Positions 1 to 7,956 of a stretch of DNA of 47,152 bases are shown one piece after another (positions within the stretch are counted from its first letter, which is position 1; each line of letters starts with the position of its first letter). The translations under genes and the position numbers were made by a program. The notes beneath the pieces are model-generated. The model was not told the DNA's origin. It did not search any database and saw nothing but the letters and a program-made list of their open reading frames with translations. Source of the stretch: UTCFX2 sp002050125 (GTDB taxonomy: Bacteria > Chloroflexota > Anaerolineae > Anaerolineales > UBA4823); assembly GCA_027494035.1 (NCBI GenBank), contig JAOSJQ010000020.1, positions 3,952-51,103 on the forward strand, given 5' to 3'.

Positions 1-447
1 GTTGGTCTGCGTCTCGAAGACCAGCGCCCGGTAGCCCGCCTGGCGCGCCCAGGTCACCGCCCGCGCGAACAGCTCCCGCCCGATTCCCTGGCGACGAATA
101 GCCCGGTCGAGCATCAGGTTCCACACCCAGGCGGTGTTGTTCCACTCCTGCGGCGTCACCTCCAGCAGGCCGGCGATGCGCCCGCGCCGTTCGACGACCA
201 GGTGCAGCCCGTCGCCGCGCCGCAGCCGGCAGCGGATGGCGGCCTGCTCATTGGCGTCGAAATCGTAGGCGTGCCCCTTGTCGAACGGCTCCGGCAGGGG
301 GTATTCCACCAGCCGCCAGCCCGCTTCGAGACCCTGCCCCAGTCGCTCGACGCGCAGCGCCGTGTCGCTGGCGAAGCCGGGGCGAATCTCGGCCAGGCGC
401 GGGATGTCGGCTTCGGTCAGGGGGCGAATAGTCGGCTCGGCGGGCAT
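1..447 (-). CDS. GNAT family N-acetyltransferase (partial, C-terminus outside window)
   Basis: This minus-strand gene starts with ATG at 447 and stays open for 149 codons to the window edge, so its C-terminus is missing. The visible part ends in the GNAT acetyl-CoA-binding signature RRQGIGRELFARAV, followed by a GYRALVFET strand, as in motif A and the start of motif B. Upstream are a substrate-side segment rich in Glu/Asp and the strand HLVVERRGRIAGLLEV, typical of GNAT beta-4. GNAT enzymes move an acetyl group from acetyl-CoA to an amine; the substrate cannot be told here. It is expected to be cytosolic. The 1.2 kb upstream of its start holds only repeats, so it is probably transcribed alone. 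The fold call is strong; specificity is unknown. Confidence 0.85.
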   Translation of the reverse strand, partial: MPAEPTIRPLTEADIPRLAEIRPGFASDTALRVERLGQGLEAGWRLVEYPLPEPFDKGHAYDFDANEQAAIRCRLRRGDGLHLVVERRGRIAGLLEVTPQEWNNTAWVWNLMLDRAIRRQGIGRELFARAVTWARQAGYRALVFETQTN

Positions 448-553
448 GGGGCGGCGTCCTCTGGCGCGTGGCCGGTGACGGTGGGCGCGGTGTCCGCTGG
501 AATTGTACGCCGCCCCGCCGGATTTTCAAGGGAGCGTCGCGCGTGGGCATTGA

Positions 554-1606
554 CCTCACCCCCTGGCCTCGCTGCGCTCGGCCTTTCCCCCTCTCCGTTG
601 CCGGAGAGGGGGAGGCGAGGCGCGTCAGCGCCGAGCGGGGGTGAGGTCAAGGGGGGCGCAGCAGAGCAGCGCCCCTATCTGACAGGTTTTGCACGCACCC
701 CGCGCGCCGCTTTACCTCACCCCCTGGCCTCGCTGCGCTCGGCCTTTCCCCCTCTCCGTTGACGGAGAGGGGGCGGCGAGGCGCGTCAGCGCCGAGCGGG
801 GGTGAGGTCAAGGGGGCGCAGCAGAGCAGCGCCCTACCGGCGAGCAGGTTTTGCGCGCAAGCCGCGGCCGCTTTACCTCACCCCCTGGCCTCGCTGCGCT
901 CGGCTCCCCTCCCGACGGAGAGGGGGGCGAGCGCGCCAGCGCCGAGCGGGGGTGAGGAAAGGGCGCAGCAGAGCAGCGCCCCTACCTGGCAGGTTTTGCA
1001 CGCACCCCCGCGCCGCTTTACCTCACCCCCTGGCCTCGCTGCGCTCGGCCTTTCCCCTCTCCGTTGACGGAGGGGGGAGGCGAGCGCGCCAGCGCCGAGC
1101 GGGGGTGAGGTCAAGGGGGAGCAAGCAGCGCCCCTACCTGGCAGGTTTTGCACGACCCCGCGCCGCTTTACCTCACCCTTGTGCTTTCCCCCTCTCCGTG
1201 GACGGAGAGGGGGAGGCGAGGCGCGCCAGCGCCGAGCGGGGGTGAGGTCAAGGAGGGCGCAGCAGAGCAGCGCCCCTACCTGGCAGGTTTTGCACGCACC
1301 CCGCGCGCCGCTTTACCTCACCCCCTGGCCTCGCTGCGCCCGGCTTGCCCCCTCTCCGTTGACGGAGAGGGGGAGGCGAGGCGCGTCAGCGCCGAGCGGG
1401 GGTGAGGTCAAGGGGGGCGCAGCAGAGCAGCGCCCCTATCTGACAGGTTTTGCACGCACCCCGCGCGCCGCTTTACCTCACCCCCTGGCCTCGCTGCGCC
1501 CGGCTTGCCCCCTCTCCGCGTGTGGAGAGGGGGAGACGAGGCGCGTCAGCGCCGAACGGGGGTGAGGTCAAGGGGGGCGCAGCAGAGCAGCGCCCCTACC
1601 CCTGAA
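554..1606. repeat. Tandem array of about seven 145-161 bp hairpin repeats
   Basis: Copies start with CCTCACCC at 554, 715, 876, 1021, 1171, 1316 and 1476. Each unit opens with an imperfect hairpin of about 92 nt: outer arms CCTCACCCCC/GGGGGTGAGG, middle arms GCTCGGC/GCCGAGC, and inner arms CCCCCTCTCCGT/ACGGAGAGGGGG. A linker follows that contains GCGCAGCAGAGCAGCGCCCC and CAGGTTTTGCACGCACCCC. Copies differ by small indels and substitutions, such as the shortened fifth copy at 1171. Open frames run through the array in many phases only because it is stop-poor and G+C-rich; they share translated repeat text and are not genes. The array fills most of the 1.2 kb gap between the acetyltransferase and the membrane protein gene. 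Confidence 0.9.
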
Positions 1607-1641
1607 GGGTGGGGATTTCCGAAGTCTGTCAGCGGCGAGTG

Positions 1642-1650
1642 TGCTATGAT
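1642..1650 (+). promoter_or_regulatory. Extended -10 promoter element
   Basis: TGCTATGAT (TGN plus TATGAT at 1645-1650) lies 23 bp before the start codon of the membrane protein gene at 1674. No good -35 is visible at the usual distance, which fits an extended -10 promoter. Similar TGN-TANNNT elements lie before several other genes in this window. Confidence 0.45.
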
Positions 1651-1673
1651 GGAGAGCGGCGAGAGGAGGGACT

Positions 1674-2660
1674 ATGCGGGACAGTAGGCGCGAGCGGGGA
1701 GCAGCCTGGGGCGCGCGAGCCAGCTTCGCGGCGCTGCTGCTCGTCTGCTCCGAGTGGATCGTCTGGCAGACGCCGACTCACTTCGGCCCGCTCGACTGGC
1801 TGGGCCTCACCGCGCTGTATCTGGCGCTGGCGGCGGCCTCGCTCGACCTGATCGCGCGGTTTGGCGTGCGCGAGCCGCTGGGACTGCTGCTCGTGGCCGG
1901 GCTGTACGGGCTGCTCGACGCCACGCTGATCAGCGGCGTCACAGCGCGCGATCTGCCGCTCAGCCTGCTCGGACGCCCGCTCGGCGCGCAGCCGCTGGCG
2001 TTCGTGGCGGCTTTCGGCGCGTTCCGCGTGCTGAGCAGCGGGCGGGCGACCGGCCCGCTTGACTTCCTGATCGCGCTGGGGGGCGGGCTAACCTGGGGCG
2101 TGTGGGTGCGCTGGTTCCCGCTGGTGGCCGACGAGCCGGTGCCCGCCGCGCGCTCCGGCGAAGCGCTGGCGGCGCTGGCCATCCTGCTGGTCGCCTGCGG
2201 CGTGCTGCGCGCCGTTCTGCCGCCCGGCAATCCTCGCCGCGCCCAGGGGTGGCGGCTCAGCGCGCCGGAGTGGGCGCTGGTGGGCGGCGTGCTGGCGGGC
2301 ACACTGGCCCTGGGCGCAGAGCGCGACGCCACTGACAGGGCGGCCATCAGCATTGTGATCGCGCTGGGCAGCTTCCTGGCGGCCCTGCTCTACGCCAGCG
2401 CCGTGCAGCGCAGTCCCGCCTCGCTGCTGGACGCCATCACGCCGCCGCGCCGCCCGAATCTCGCCGCCTGGCTGGTGGTGGTTGTGCCATTCCTGGCGGC
2501 GGGATGGGTGGGCTATCACCTGCCTGGGGACGGCACAAGCAGCCCGCAGAGCGATCTGCTCTTCGGCGGGCTGACCGTCTTCGCGCTAGTCTGGCCGCCG
2601 CTCGTCTCGATGCTGATCGGCGCGCGCGCCGTCGCCGCGCTGGTGCGCGAGGGATGGTAG
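1674..2660 (+). CDS. Multi-pass membrane protein of unknown function
   Basis: I do not recognise the family. The 328-aa product is dominated by hydrophobic stretches (for example ALLLVCSEWIVW near residues 20-31, LTALYLALAAASLDLI near 45-60, LLLVAGLYGLLDATLI near 71-86, ALAALAILLVACGVL near 165-179, then several more to the C-terminus), suggesting about eight to ten transmembrane segments with short loops. It has no cleavable signal peptide and no obvious catalytic motif. The ATG at 1674 is preceded by GGAGG (GAGAGGAGGGACT), a strong ribosome binding site, so the start is well supported. It is convergent with the MFS gene at 2728 and appears to be monocistronic. A role in membrane sensing or transport is possible but unsupported. 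Confidence 0.7.
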   Translation: MRDSRRERGAAWGARASFAALLLVCSEWIVWQTPTHFGPLDWLGLTALYLALAAASLDLIARFGVREPLGLLLVAGLYGLLDATLISGVTARDLPLSLLGRPLGAQPLAFVAAFGAFRVLSSGRATGPLDFLIALGGGLTWGVWVRWFPLVADEPVPAARSGEALAALAILLVACGVLRAVLPPGNPRRAQGWRLSAPEWALVGGVLAGTLALGAERDATDRAAISIVIALGSFLAALLYASAVQRSPASLLDAITPPRRPNLAAWLVVVVPFLAAGWVGYHLPGDGTSSPQSDLLFGGLTVFALVWPPLVSMLIGARAVAALVREGW

Positions 2661-2667
2661 CAAGAGT

Positions 2668-2737
2668 CGGGAGTCTTGAGTCAAGAGTCTGGCGCGCGAG
2701 GCAGTCTCCTGACTCAAGACTTCTGACTCAAGACTCA
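2668..2737. repeat. Inverted/direct short repeats between convergent genes
   Basis: GAGTCTTGAGTCAAGAGTC (about 2671-2690) is itself a near palindrome and pairs with ACTCAAGAC and ACTCAAGACTC further on (about 2711-2737). The RNA could fold into a hairpin on either strand, and the site lies between two convergent stop codons, so it may end transcription in both directions. No T-run follows. It overlaps the last codons of the MFS gene. Related GAGTCGTGAGTC text occurs at about 7345-7365. Confidence 0.5.
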
Positions 2738-3996
2738 GAACTGATGACGTCCTCCCCCGGCGCGCGCAGGGCCAGCGGCAACAGCGCCGCCGCCAGCAGC
2801 GCCAGCAGCGCACCGAAAATGAACGGTGCGCCTGGCCCCAGGCCATCCCAGCCGGCGACGCCCTGCCACAGCACCCCGGCGATCAGGCTGGCGGGCAGGG
2901 CCATCAGCCCGACCGCCGCATCGTACACGCCGTAGGCCGTGCCAAGCTGCGCGCGCGGCACCAGGTCGGCCACCAGCGCCTTGCTCACCCCATAGCTCAG
3001 CCCGTAATAGACGCCGTACAGTCCGTAGAGCGCCCAGACCTGCCAGACTGCGTTCGCCGCCGCGAAGCCCGCGTACACCGCTGCGTAAAACAGCCAGCCA
3101 GCCAGCAGCACGCGCCGCCGCCCCACCCGGTCGGACAGCGCGCCCGCCGGCTCAGACACCAGCGCGTAGATCACGTTGAAGGTGATCAACATGCCCAGCA
3201 CGCCGGCTACGCTCAGGCCGAGCTTGTTGGCGCGCAGGATGAGGAAGGCGTCGGAGGAATTGCCCAGGGTGAAGAGGAGCATCACCAGCAGAAACAGGCG
3301 GTAGCGCGCGTCGAAGCCGCGCAGCGTCAGGCGGATGGGCGCGCGGCGCGCGGCGCTGGTCACGTCGCGCGCGCCGACGGCCAGGGCCAGCACGGCCAGC
3401 GCCGCCGGGATGATGCTCAGCAACACAATCGTCTGGAAGGTGTCGCGGGCCAGCGTCACCCGCTCGCCCTGGGCGGCCAGCACGACCAACAGGGCGATGA
3501 TCAGTCCCAGCGCCGCGCCCGCCGTGTCTCCGGCGCGGTGCAGCCCGAAGGCAATGCCGCGCTGCCGGGCGTCCACGGTGGAAGCGACCAGCGCATCGCG
3601 CGGGGCGGTGCGAATCCCCTTGCCCACACGGTCGGCGAAGCGCACGGCCAGCACGCCGCTCCAGGCGGTGGCGAAGTACAGGAACGGCTTGGCGACCGCC
3701 GACAGGCCATAGCCGGTCACTGCCAGCCATTTGCGGCTGCCCAGGTGGTCGGAGAGCCAGCCGGAGACCACCTTGAGCAGGCTGGCTGTCGCGTCGGCGA
3801 TACCCTCGATCAACCCGATCACGTTGGTTCTGACGCCCAGCGACCCCGCCAGAAAAAGCGGCAGCAGGTTGAGCACCATCTCGCTGGAAATGTCGGTGAG
3901 GAAGCTGGTGATCGTCACCACCCACACGTTGCGCGGCAGCGAGCGCACACCTCCGCGCGCGGGCGCGCCGCCCGCTGACATCTTCGATGCAGGCAT
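2728..3996 (-). CDS. Major facilitator superfamily transporter
   Basis: This 422-aa protein has the 12-helix MFS pattern. The loop between helices 2 and 3 reads SGWLSDHLGSRKWLAVTGYG, matching the MFS GxLaDrxGrkkxl motif A. The mid-protein counterpart is GALSDRVGRRRVLLAGW. The segment RFADRVGKGIRTAPRDALVA is characteristic of a bacterial MFS subgroup commonly annotated only as MFS transporter; substrates are unknown, and efflux is possible. ATG at 3996 is preferred over GTG at 4005, because AGAGG sits eight bases before it. It lies 86 bp downstream of the ABC ATPase gene on the same strand and may be cotranscribed with it. It has an intact length for the family. Confidence 0.88.
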   Translation of the reverse strand: MPASKMSAGGAPARGGVRSLPRNVWVVTITSFLTDISSEMVLNLLPLFLAGSLGVRTNVIGLIEGIADATASLLKVVSGWLSDHLGSRKWLAVTGYGLSAVAKPFLYFATAWSGVLAVRFADRVGKGIRTAPRDALVASTVDARQRGIAFGLHRAGDTAGAALGLIIALLVVLAAQGERVTLARDTFQTIVLLSIIPAALAVLALAVGARDVTSAARRAPIRLTLRGFDARYRLFLLVMLLFTLGNSSDAFLILRANKLGLSVAGVLGMLITFNVIYALVSEPAGALSDRVGRRRVLLAGWLFYAAVYAGFAAANAVWQVWALYGLYGVYYGLSYGVSKALVADLVPRAQLGTAYGVYDAAVGLMALPASLIAGVLWQGVAGWDGLGPGAPFIFGALLALLAAALLPLALRAPGEDVISSES

Positions 3997-4082
3997 AGGC
4001 CGCACCTCTTTCGGTCAGCCGGAAACACACCGGGGGCGCACCTTCGCGCCCCCGCATCTTATCGATTCACGTCCACCCCTTG

Positions 4083-7000
4083 TCAGGCAGGGGCCGGCTC
4101 CGCCGCTGCCCGCGCGCCGTCCGACTTGATGCCGGCCATCAGCAGGCCAAGCTGCTCGCGGGTAGCGCTCTTGGCGGGCAGCGTGTCAATGACTTCGCCC
4201 TTGTAGAGCACGGCGATGCGGTCGGAGAGGGCCATGATCTCGTCCAACTCCGCCGAGACCAGCAACACCGCCGCGCTCTCGTCGCGCTGCTCGATGATCT
4301 GGCGGTGGATGAACTCTATCGAGCCAACGTCAATGCCGCGCGTGGGCTGTGCGGCGATCAGCAGGCGCGGTCTGCGGCTGAACTCGCGGGCGACGATCAG
4401 CTTCTGCTGGTTGCCGCCGGACAAATTGCCGCCATTGATCGTCGGCGAAGGCGTGCGGATGTCGAACTCCTCAATCAAGTCGGTGGCATGGTTGAGGATG
4501 GCTTCCTCGTCGCGCAGCAGGCCGCCCTGGGGGGCTGGCACCTGGCCCTCGCCGCCCCGCCTCTGCCAGATCGCCTGGCGGAAGGGAGTCACGGCTCTGC
4601 TGATCGCCGCCCGGACGCGCTCCGCCCCCAGCACGCGCAGCGCAACCAGGTGCCCGATCACGCCAAACGCCAACTCGGCGATCAGCAGGGCGATCACGCC
4701 AATGTTCAGCGGATACTGCAAGACCGTCTTCTGCGCGCGCGAGAGCGACGCCCCGATCTCGCGCAGGTCGTGCGGCACGTTGTAAGCGTCGAGCACCGCT
4801 GACCACAGCCACTCATCCCACACATAAAGCGCAATCCCGGTGAGGAGGGCGATGACAGCGCCGACAATCAGCAGGTAGCGCAGCAGCGCGCCGGGCAGCT
4901 CGGCCAGGTTCGGCTCTTTGGCGAAGGGGCGCTCGTAGTAGTCATTGAGCACCAGATTGTCGGCCACTGAATAGAGCCTGACCAACCCGTGCCGCTGGCG
5001 GTTTTCGGGGACGTGGCTGGTGCCGGCGTCTTTGATGCGACGCGGCGTGATGCGCTCGCGGCGAATCAAGCGCAGGCCAAGCAGCCGGTCGAGCCAGGTC
5101 TGGCGGTCGGCGTCACGCTGCGCCGCCCAGGCCATGACCAGCAGCGGGACAAACAAGGGGAGGCGCAGCACGACGAAAGCCACATAGCGTTGGATCAGTT
5201 GCAGCGGGCCAGGCCGCCGGTCGTGCTGGTCGGCCAGTTCCAACCCCACCAGCGCCATGCCCAGCGAACGGCTCTTGGCCAGCCAGCTTCCCAGAAAGTA
5301 GAGCGCGTCCACGATCAGCGCCACCGGCGCGACCAGCCCAATGCTCATGTCCTCATTGCGGAAATAGGCTGTGAAGTAGGCGGCGAAATAGGAGGCGGCG
5401 ACGACCGTGAGCATATCCAGCGCGAAAGCGGCAATTCGCGCGCCGGGCGACCCGGCAGGCTGGCGCTCGGATTGCAGCGCCTTGCCGAGCAGATGCACCG
5501 ATCCGCCAGCCAGCTCGCGCAGGCCGGTCAGCACCTCGACCAGCTCTGTCTGGCCGTTGCCCTGCACCCCGGCCAGGCCCAACACTTCGCCCGCGTGCAC
5601 AGCGAAGCTGACTCCGCGCAGCGCCTCCGCCCCCCGGTCGTCAATGGCGCTCAGCCTCTCCACTTCCAACACCGGCTCGGCGGGCTGCGCTTCGCTCTTC
5701 TCCACCTGCAGGATGACTTCGCGCCCGACCATCATCTCGGCCAGCAGACTCTCCGTCGCCTGGGCGGGCGTGGTGGTGCCCACCACGCGACCATCGCGCA
5801 TGACAACGATGTTGGTGGCGACCTCAAAGACCTCTTTGAGCTTGTGGGTGATGAAGATGATGGAGACGCCCTGCGACGCCAGCTCGCGCATGATCTTGAA
5901 CAGCTCGCGGCTTTCCTGGGGGGTGAGCACGGCAGTTGGCTCGTCGAGGATGAGGATGTCCGCGTGGCGGTAGAGCGCCTTGATGATCTCAACGCGCTGC
6001 TGCATCCCCACCGGCAGCTTCTCGATCGGAGCGTCGGGGTCCACCTCCAGGCCGTACTGCCGTGATAGCTCGCGCACGCGCTTCGCTGCCGCGCGTGCGT
6101 TGCCAATCTCGGTCACATCGCGGAGCGCCACCAGGAACGAATCGAGTATCCCATCCAGGGGCGAGGGCTTGGCGATGCCGTCTTGGGGAGCGTGCTGGCG
6201 GCGCTGGTATGCCCGCCGGGCAATGGCGGCCAGCGCCAGGATCAATGCAGCGACCAGTCCCACCTGCGCTGCTGTGCTGACCATGTCGAGATTCAGCCAC
6301 GCCGCCGCCACGTAGAAGACCAGCAGCGCGCCTACGAGCGCCAGGTCTGCTGGCTTCGGGCGGCTGGGCGCGCGCGCCGTGCCGCGCCACGAGGTGATGC
6401 TGTGCCAGCCGGTGGCGATCAGCAGCAAGACGACGCTGAGCGCCTGGGCAACCGGCGGCACGTCGTCAATCGCCTCCAACAGCCAGCCGGGAACGCCCTT
6501 GCCGCGATACTCCTCCAACTGCGCTTTGGCACTGGTGACCACGCCGCGGGTGTTCTTGGCCGTGCGATATTCTTTCGCCCAGTCAAAGGCGATCCGCTCG
6601 CGCCGCACCAGGGCGCTCTTGACCGTGTAGCCGCCGTCCATTTCGACGGGCTTGCGCTCGCGCACCATCTCCACTTTCTGGCGCAGCGCGACATCTGTGA
6701 TGCCCACCTGCGTGATCATCTCAACCTGCGAGGCGATGGCCAGGGCGGCCAGCGCCAGGCCCACCCGCCAGACTATGCCCCACAGCAGACGGGCCACCGG
6801 CGGCAGGGCCACCACCACGCCCGCTACCAGTCCGGCGACCGCCCCGCCGAGGATGTATCCTATTCCCCCCAGCGCGAAGCCGATGATCAGCCCCAGCGCG
6901 AAGAGCACCAGGCTGGGCAGCCGCCCCAGGACCTGGCGCAGCACCGGGCTGTTCTCGCCCTTGTAGGCGACAGTGCTCTCTTCACCGAGCACCACGTTCT

Positions 7001-7316
7001 CGGCGACGGTCATCACGTTGACCAGTTGGAAATGCTGATGCACCATGCCGATGCCGCTGTGGATCGCCTCGCGCGGGCTGGCAAAGCGGGTCTCGCGCCC
7101 CTTCAGCCGGATCGTGCCGCTGTCAGCGTGGTACAGGCCGTAGATGATGTTCATCAGCGTGCTCTTGCCCGCGCCGTTCTCGCCCAGCAGGGCCAGAATC
7201 TCCCCGCGTTGCAGCTTCAGGCCAACGTTATCGTTGGCCAGCACGCCGGGGAAGCGCTTGGTTACGCCCTCGACTTCGAGGACGGAGGTGGGGTCGGGAG
7301 GGGTTTCTGGTGGCAT
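4083..7316 (-). CDS. BMP/nucleoside-type ABC importer ATPase with three inserted membrane segments, including an RDD-like domain
   Basis: The protein has 1077 aa, against roughly 500-520 for this two-NBD family. NBD1 has Walker A GENGAGKST (45-53), Q-loop GMVHQHF (90-96), signature LPVGMQQRVE (434-443), Walker B ILILDEPTAVLTP (454-466) and H-loop H491. NBD2 has the degenerate P-loop GVQGNGQTE (583-591) and LSGGNQQK (965-972), followed by AAQPTRGIDVG, all usual for NupO/YufO-type ATPases. The odd parts are insertions at about 115-400 (several hydrophobic helices plus a soluble segment), 615-755 (RDD-like: ARIAAFALD, SLGMALVGLELAD, DRLLGLRLIRR) and 800-932 (two or more hydrophobic helices). The ATPase core reads through normally on both sides of each. 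The ORF is continuous. ATG at 7316 has GGAAAG upstream. The fused regions should anchor the normally peripheral ATPase in the membrane. Confidence 0.9.
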   Translation of the reverse strand: MPPETPPDPTSVLEVEGVTKRFPGVLANDNVGLKLQRGEILALLGENGAGKSTLMNIIYGLYHADSGTIRLKGRETRFASPREAIHSGIGMVHQHFQLVNVMTVAENVVLGEESTVAYKGENSPVLRQVLGRLPSLVLFALGLIIGFALGGIGYILGGAVAGLVAGVVVALPPVARLLWGIVWRVGLALAALAIASQVEMITQVGITDVALRQKVEMVRERKPVEMDGGYTVKSALVRRERIAFDWAKEYRTAKNTRGVVTSAKAQLEEYRGKGVPGWLLEAIDDVPPVAQALSVVLLLIATGWHSITSWRGTARAPSRPKPADLALVGALLVFYVAAAWLNLDMVSTAAQVGLVAALILALAAIARRAYQRRQHAPQDGIAKPSPLDGILDSFLVALRDVTEIGNARAAAKRVRELSRQYGLEVDPDAPIEKLPVGMQQRVEIIKALYRHADILILDEPTAVLTPQESRELFKIMRELASQGVSIIFITHKLKEVFEVATNIVVMRDGRVVGTTTPAQATESLLAEMMVGREVILQVEKSEAQPAEPVLEVERLSAIDDRGAEALRGVSFAVHAGEVLGLAGVQGNGQTELVEVLTGLRELAGGSVHLLGKALQSERQPAGSPGARIAAFALDMLTVVAASYFAAYFTAYFRNEDMSIGLVAPVALIVDALYFLGSWLAKSRSLGMALVGLELADQHDRRPGPLQLIQRYVAFVVLRLPLFVPLLVMAWAAQRDADRQTWLDRLLGLRLIRRERITPRRIKDAGTSHVPENRQRHGLVRLYSVADNLVLNDYYERPFAKEPNLAELPGALLRYLLIVGAVIALLTGIALYVWDEWLWSAVLDAYNVPHDLREIGASLSRAQKTVLQYPLNIGVIALLIAELAFGVIGHLVALRVLGAERVRAAISRAVTPFRQAIWQRRGGEGQVPAPQGGLLRDEEAILNHATDLIEEFDIRTPSPTINGGNLSGGNQQKLIVAREFSRRPRLLIAAQPTRGIDVGSIEFIHRQIIEQRDESAAVLLVSAELDEIMALSDRIAVLYKGEVIDTLPAKSATREQLGLLMAGIKSDGARAAAEPAPA

Positions 7317-7371
7317 GGTTCTTTCCGATCTCAAGTCCTCTGGTTTTGAGTCGTGAGTCGTGAGTCTGAGG

Positions 7372-7731
7372 TCAGGACTGGCTGACCAGTTTATGGATCA
7401 GGACGTTCAACATGCGCTGGATTTCGTCGAGTTCGCCGGCGAGACGCTTGTACGTCTGCGCCTCGATAAAATGCAGGTCACGAGCGAGTAGAAGATGATA
7501 GTCCAACTCTCGCGCGGATCCCATAGCAACATAGAGAAAGCGCTTCAATTCTCCTGGTGTTTCTCGCCCGCATCCTTCCGCGATATTGGCGGGAACTGAG
7601 ACAGCTGCTCGGCGCATCTGGCTAGTGAGACCGAAACGTTCTCCTTCAGGCAACGCGGTAGTTGTCGAATACACAGACAGAACAAGCTGATGTGCTCGCT
7701 GCCAGACAACCAACTTGCGATAATCTTGCAT
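7372..7731 (-). CDS. Four-helix-bundle protein (23S rRNA intervening-sequence/IVP family)
   Basis: The 119-aa product matches the four-helix-bundle family: an N-terminal YRKLVVWQRAHQLVLSVY helix, a central GLTSQMRRAAVSVPANIAEG segment with its near-invariant SVPANIAEG core, then the FLYVAMGSARELDYHLLLA helix. Family members form small helical bundles; some are encoded in rRNA intervening sequences and relatives (Avd) assist diversity-generating retroelements, but no reverse transcriptase or variable repeat is visible here. ATG at 7731 is chosen; GTG at 7734 is possible. It sits between the ABC ATPase and permease genes on their strand, flanked by short tandem repeats, and looks like an insertion into the operon. 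Its cellular role is unknown. Confidence 0.85.
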   Translation of the reverse strand: MQDYRKLVVWQRAHQLVLSVYSTTTALPEGERFGLTSQMRRAAVSVPANIAEGCGRETPGELKRFLYVAMGSARELDYHLLLARDLHFIEAQTYKRLAGELDEIQRMLNVLIHKLVSQS

Positions 7732-7898
7732 CACTCCCCCATTTCAAATGGTGAAGAAACCTATTGAAATCTGTAGAACGGAAGGTCTTGAGTTCTCTTG
7801 GCAAGCCTTAGAATCTGAAAGCAAGGCAGTCTGCTCGTGTACCCAACGAGTTGCACGGACTCATAGGAATATCCTGATCTGGCCTGAAACCGCGCCCG

Positions 7899-7946
7899 TC
7901 TCCAGACTCCAAACTCCAAACTCCAAACTCCAAACTCCAAACTCAT
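7899..7946. repeat. Short tandem repeat of AACTCCAA-type units
   Basis: Five to six direct copies of an 8-9 bp unit (ACTCCAAACTCC phase) run just beyond the stop of the permease gene, in the gap that separates it from the four-helix-bundle gene. It is low-complexity and likely made by slippage. The remaining bases to 7731 show no gene. Confidence 0.8.
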
Positions 7947-7956
7947 AACTAGTTTC

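Noticed and set aside
202..1565. Overlapping open frames of 60-190 aa through the repeat array on both strands
   Set aside because: They translate the same G+C-rich hairpin repeat in different phases, lack ribosome binding sites and share text with each other, not with protein families.
554..1606. CRISPR array
   Set aside because: Units are about 150 bp, contiguous and hairpin-rich, without short identical repeats separated by unique spacers, and no cas genes are present.
3152..4057. 301-aa open frame on the minus strand
   Set aside because: Shadow of the MFS transporter in another frame; Arg/Ala/Gly/Pro-rich with no family signature.
4989..6065. 358-aa plus-strand open frame
   Set aside because: Antisense to the ABC ATPase, whose motifs are unambiguous; composition typical of antisense frames in G+C-rich DNA.
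4083..7316. Misassembly or intron-like explanation for the ATPase insertions
   Set aside because: The frame is continuous through all three inserts with no stops, and the inserts are themselves coherent membrane or RDD-like protein sequence. Kept as a finding, not proven.
7372..7731. Diversity-generating retroelement accessory (Avd)
   Set aside because: No reverse transcriptase, template repeat or variable repeat is visible nearby.
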